DNA of 7,146 nt from Betaproteobacteria bacterium (GTDB lineage: Bacteria > Pseudomonadota > Gammaproteobacteria > Burkholderiales > SG8-41): NCBI GenBank assembly GCA_025353085.1, contig JANXRI010000264.1, positions 1-7,146 of the forward strand. The letters run 5' to 3'. Of this stretch, positions 6,005 to 7,146 are shown one piece after another. The notes beneath the pieces are model-generated. The model saw only the letters and a program-made list of their open reading frames with translations. It did no database searches and had not been told where the DNA came from. Position 1 is the stretch's first letter. Every line of letters begins with the position of its first letter. Position numbers and translations under genes: made by a program.

Positions 6005-7096
6005 TCACCCGCGTGCTGACAGCGCTTCAGTCAGTGCGGCCACCACCCGTGACACCGGCAGTTGCTGCAGGCAGTCGCTGTAGCTTGCGAGTTGGCGGCC
6101 GCAGCCTTCGTTGAAACACGGCACACACGCCGTGGTGCCTTGAATCAAAGTCACGTTATTGACGCGCTGCGTGCCGAACCGGCGCCACGGATTGACTGCG
6201 CTCGCATAAGCGTGCGGCCACGGCCCCCATTTAACCGGATTGGTCGGGCCGAACATAGAGACGACCGGCACGCCGGCCGCAGCGGCCATATGTGTCACTG
6301 CCGTATCCGGGCCCACGTAAGCACGCGCATGCTGCAACAGGCAGGCAGTCTGGCTTAACGTTAACTTACCCGCGAGATTGACCGCGCCGGGGAGGTCACG
6401 CGCGAGTGAATTGACGAACGTAAGTTCAGCGCTGTCGGGGCCGGCTGTCAGCACAACGCGCGTTCCGCCGGACTGCAGATGGCGTGCAAGTTCAATCCAT
6501 GCTTCGCGCCGCCACATTTTGTAATTGAATTTCGGATACGCATGCAAAACCACGTACGGCTCAGCGCGGCTAAAGGGCATGTGACGTTCGACTTCGGTGC
6601 GATCGGCTTCATGCCATGTCGCGACGACGTCGTAGCAAGGTTCGATGCCGAGCGTGCGCGCGAGTGCGAGATGCATTAACACGGTGTGCGTGTCGACATT
6701 GTCGAACGGGACCCACCGACTGAGCAGCCAGGTTTTCCAGCGATGCTTGGGTTGGGCCACCACCAAACCCGCGCGCCAGCGGCCCGCCAGCCACGCGTAC
6801 ACCGTCGGACGATCGCTCGGTACAACGGACAGCGCTACGTCATACCGCCGCGTTATTTTTGCCGCCAACGCGAGATGCGCGCGCCAATGCGGCCGTTCGG
6901 CGATCGTTATCACGCGGCGGATATCCGCGTTGGCAGCGAGTACGCCCTCAGTGCCGGCGAATACCAGCACGTCGATCGCCGCCTCGGGCCACGCACGCTT
7001 TATAGAGCGGATCAGCGGTGTCGTGAGTAACACGTCGCCGATCCGGCGCGTGACGATCACTAATACAGTGGCGGGCGGCTTCACGAAGTGACCCAT
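6005..7096 (-). CDS. Family 9 glycosyltransferase, heptosyltransferase (WaaF/WaaQ)-like
   Basis: This is a 363-residue cytoplasmic GT-B enzyme of the ADP-heptose:LPS heptosyltransferase family, which adds heptose or a related sugar to the LPS inner core. The N-terminal acceptor-side motif RRIGDVLLTTPLIRSIKRAWP (17-37) contains the conserved GD (Asp21). The donor-side motif VGPDTAVTHMAAAAGVPVVS (261-280) is followed by MFGPTNPVKWGPW. A four-cysteine cluster, Cys324, Cys327, Cys332 and Cys342, matches the C.PC pattern often seen near the C-terminus of this family. The start is uncertain. ATG 7096 lies ten residues before the first conserved strand; GTG 7084 and ATGs at 7120 and 7126 are alternatives, and the frame stays open to the window edge. 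The gene converges on wecE with 33 bases between stop codons, so it belongs to another transcript. Which heptose position it serves, or whether the sugar is heptose at all, cannot be told. Confidence 0.87.
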   Translation of the reverse strand: MGHFVKPPATVLVIVTRRIGDVLLTTPLIRSIKRAWPEAAIDVLVFAGTEGVLAANADIRRVITIAERPHWRAHLALAAKITRRYDVALSVVPSDRPTVYAWLAGRWRAGLVVAQPKHRWKTWLLSRWVPFDNVDTHTVLMHLALARTLGIEPCYDVVATWHEADRTEVERHMPFSRAEPYVVLHAYPKFNYKMWRREAWIELARHLQSGGTRVVLTAGPDSAELTFVNSLARDLPGAVNLAGKLTLSQTACLLQHARAYVGPDTAVTHMAAAAGVPVVSMFGPTNPVKWGPWPHAYASAVNPWRRFGTQRVNNVTLIQGTTACVPCFNEGCGRQLASYSDCLQQLPVSRVVAALTEALSARG

Positions 7097-7146
7097 CCCC
7101 ACCCCAGCCCTTGAAAGCATAGGCATCTGCACATCTTTCTTCAAAT

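Overview
The window is a surface-polysaccharide/lipopolysaccharide locus from a GC-rich Gram-negative bacterium. I favour a proteobacterium, probably Betaproteobacteria. This rests on an MsbA-type exporter, a heptosyltransferase-family enzyme and a WecE-type aminotransferase lying together, plus the strong preference for codons ending in G or C. The taxonomic call is inference. There are no RNA genes, no CRISPR array and no recognisable transposase.

Layout. Bases 1-139 (+) are the last 45 codons of an MsbA-like ABC transporter. Bases 140-337 are non-coding and hold tandem and inverted copies of a CGCAGAT-type repeat. Bases 338-3231 (-) form a compact three-gene operon, in transcription order: a soluble DPM1-like family 2 glycosyltransferase, a WecB-type UDP-GlcNAc 2-epimerase whose start codon abuts the preceding stop, and a UPF0104/LPG_synthase_TM polytopic membrane protein joined by an ATGA overlap. 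A roughly 108-base divergent control region follows. Bases 3340-5971 (+) carry an ArnT/PMT-like membrane glycosyltransferase and wecE, a dTDP-4-keto-6-deoxyglucose aminotransferase. Bases 6005-7096 (-) carry a convergent family 9 (heptosyltransferase-like) glycosyltransferase.

How they may work together. WecB and WecE make or interconvert nucleotide amino sugars. The DPM1-like enzyme could load a sugar onto a polyprenyl phosphate, the UPF0104 protein could assist at the membrane, and the ArnT-like enzyme could transfer the sugar from the lipid carrier to an acceptor on the periplasmic side. With MsbA and a heptosyltransferase-like enzyme at the flanks, lipid A/LPS core or a related envelope glycan is the natural acceptor. 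The part list resembles the arn (aminoarabinose) and Francisella flm (galactosamine) lipid A modification pathways but is built from different family members. This is a hypothesis; the individual family calls are firm.
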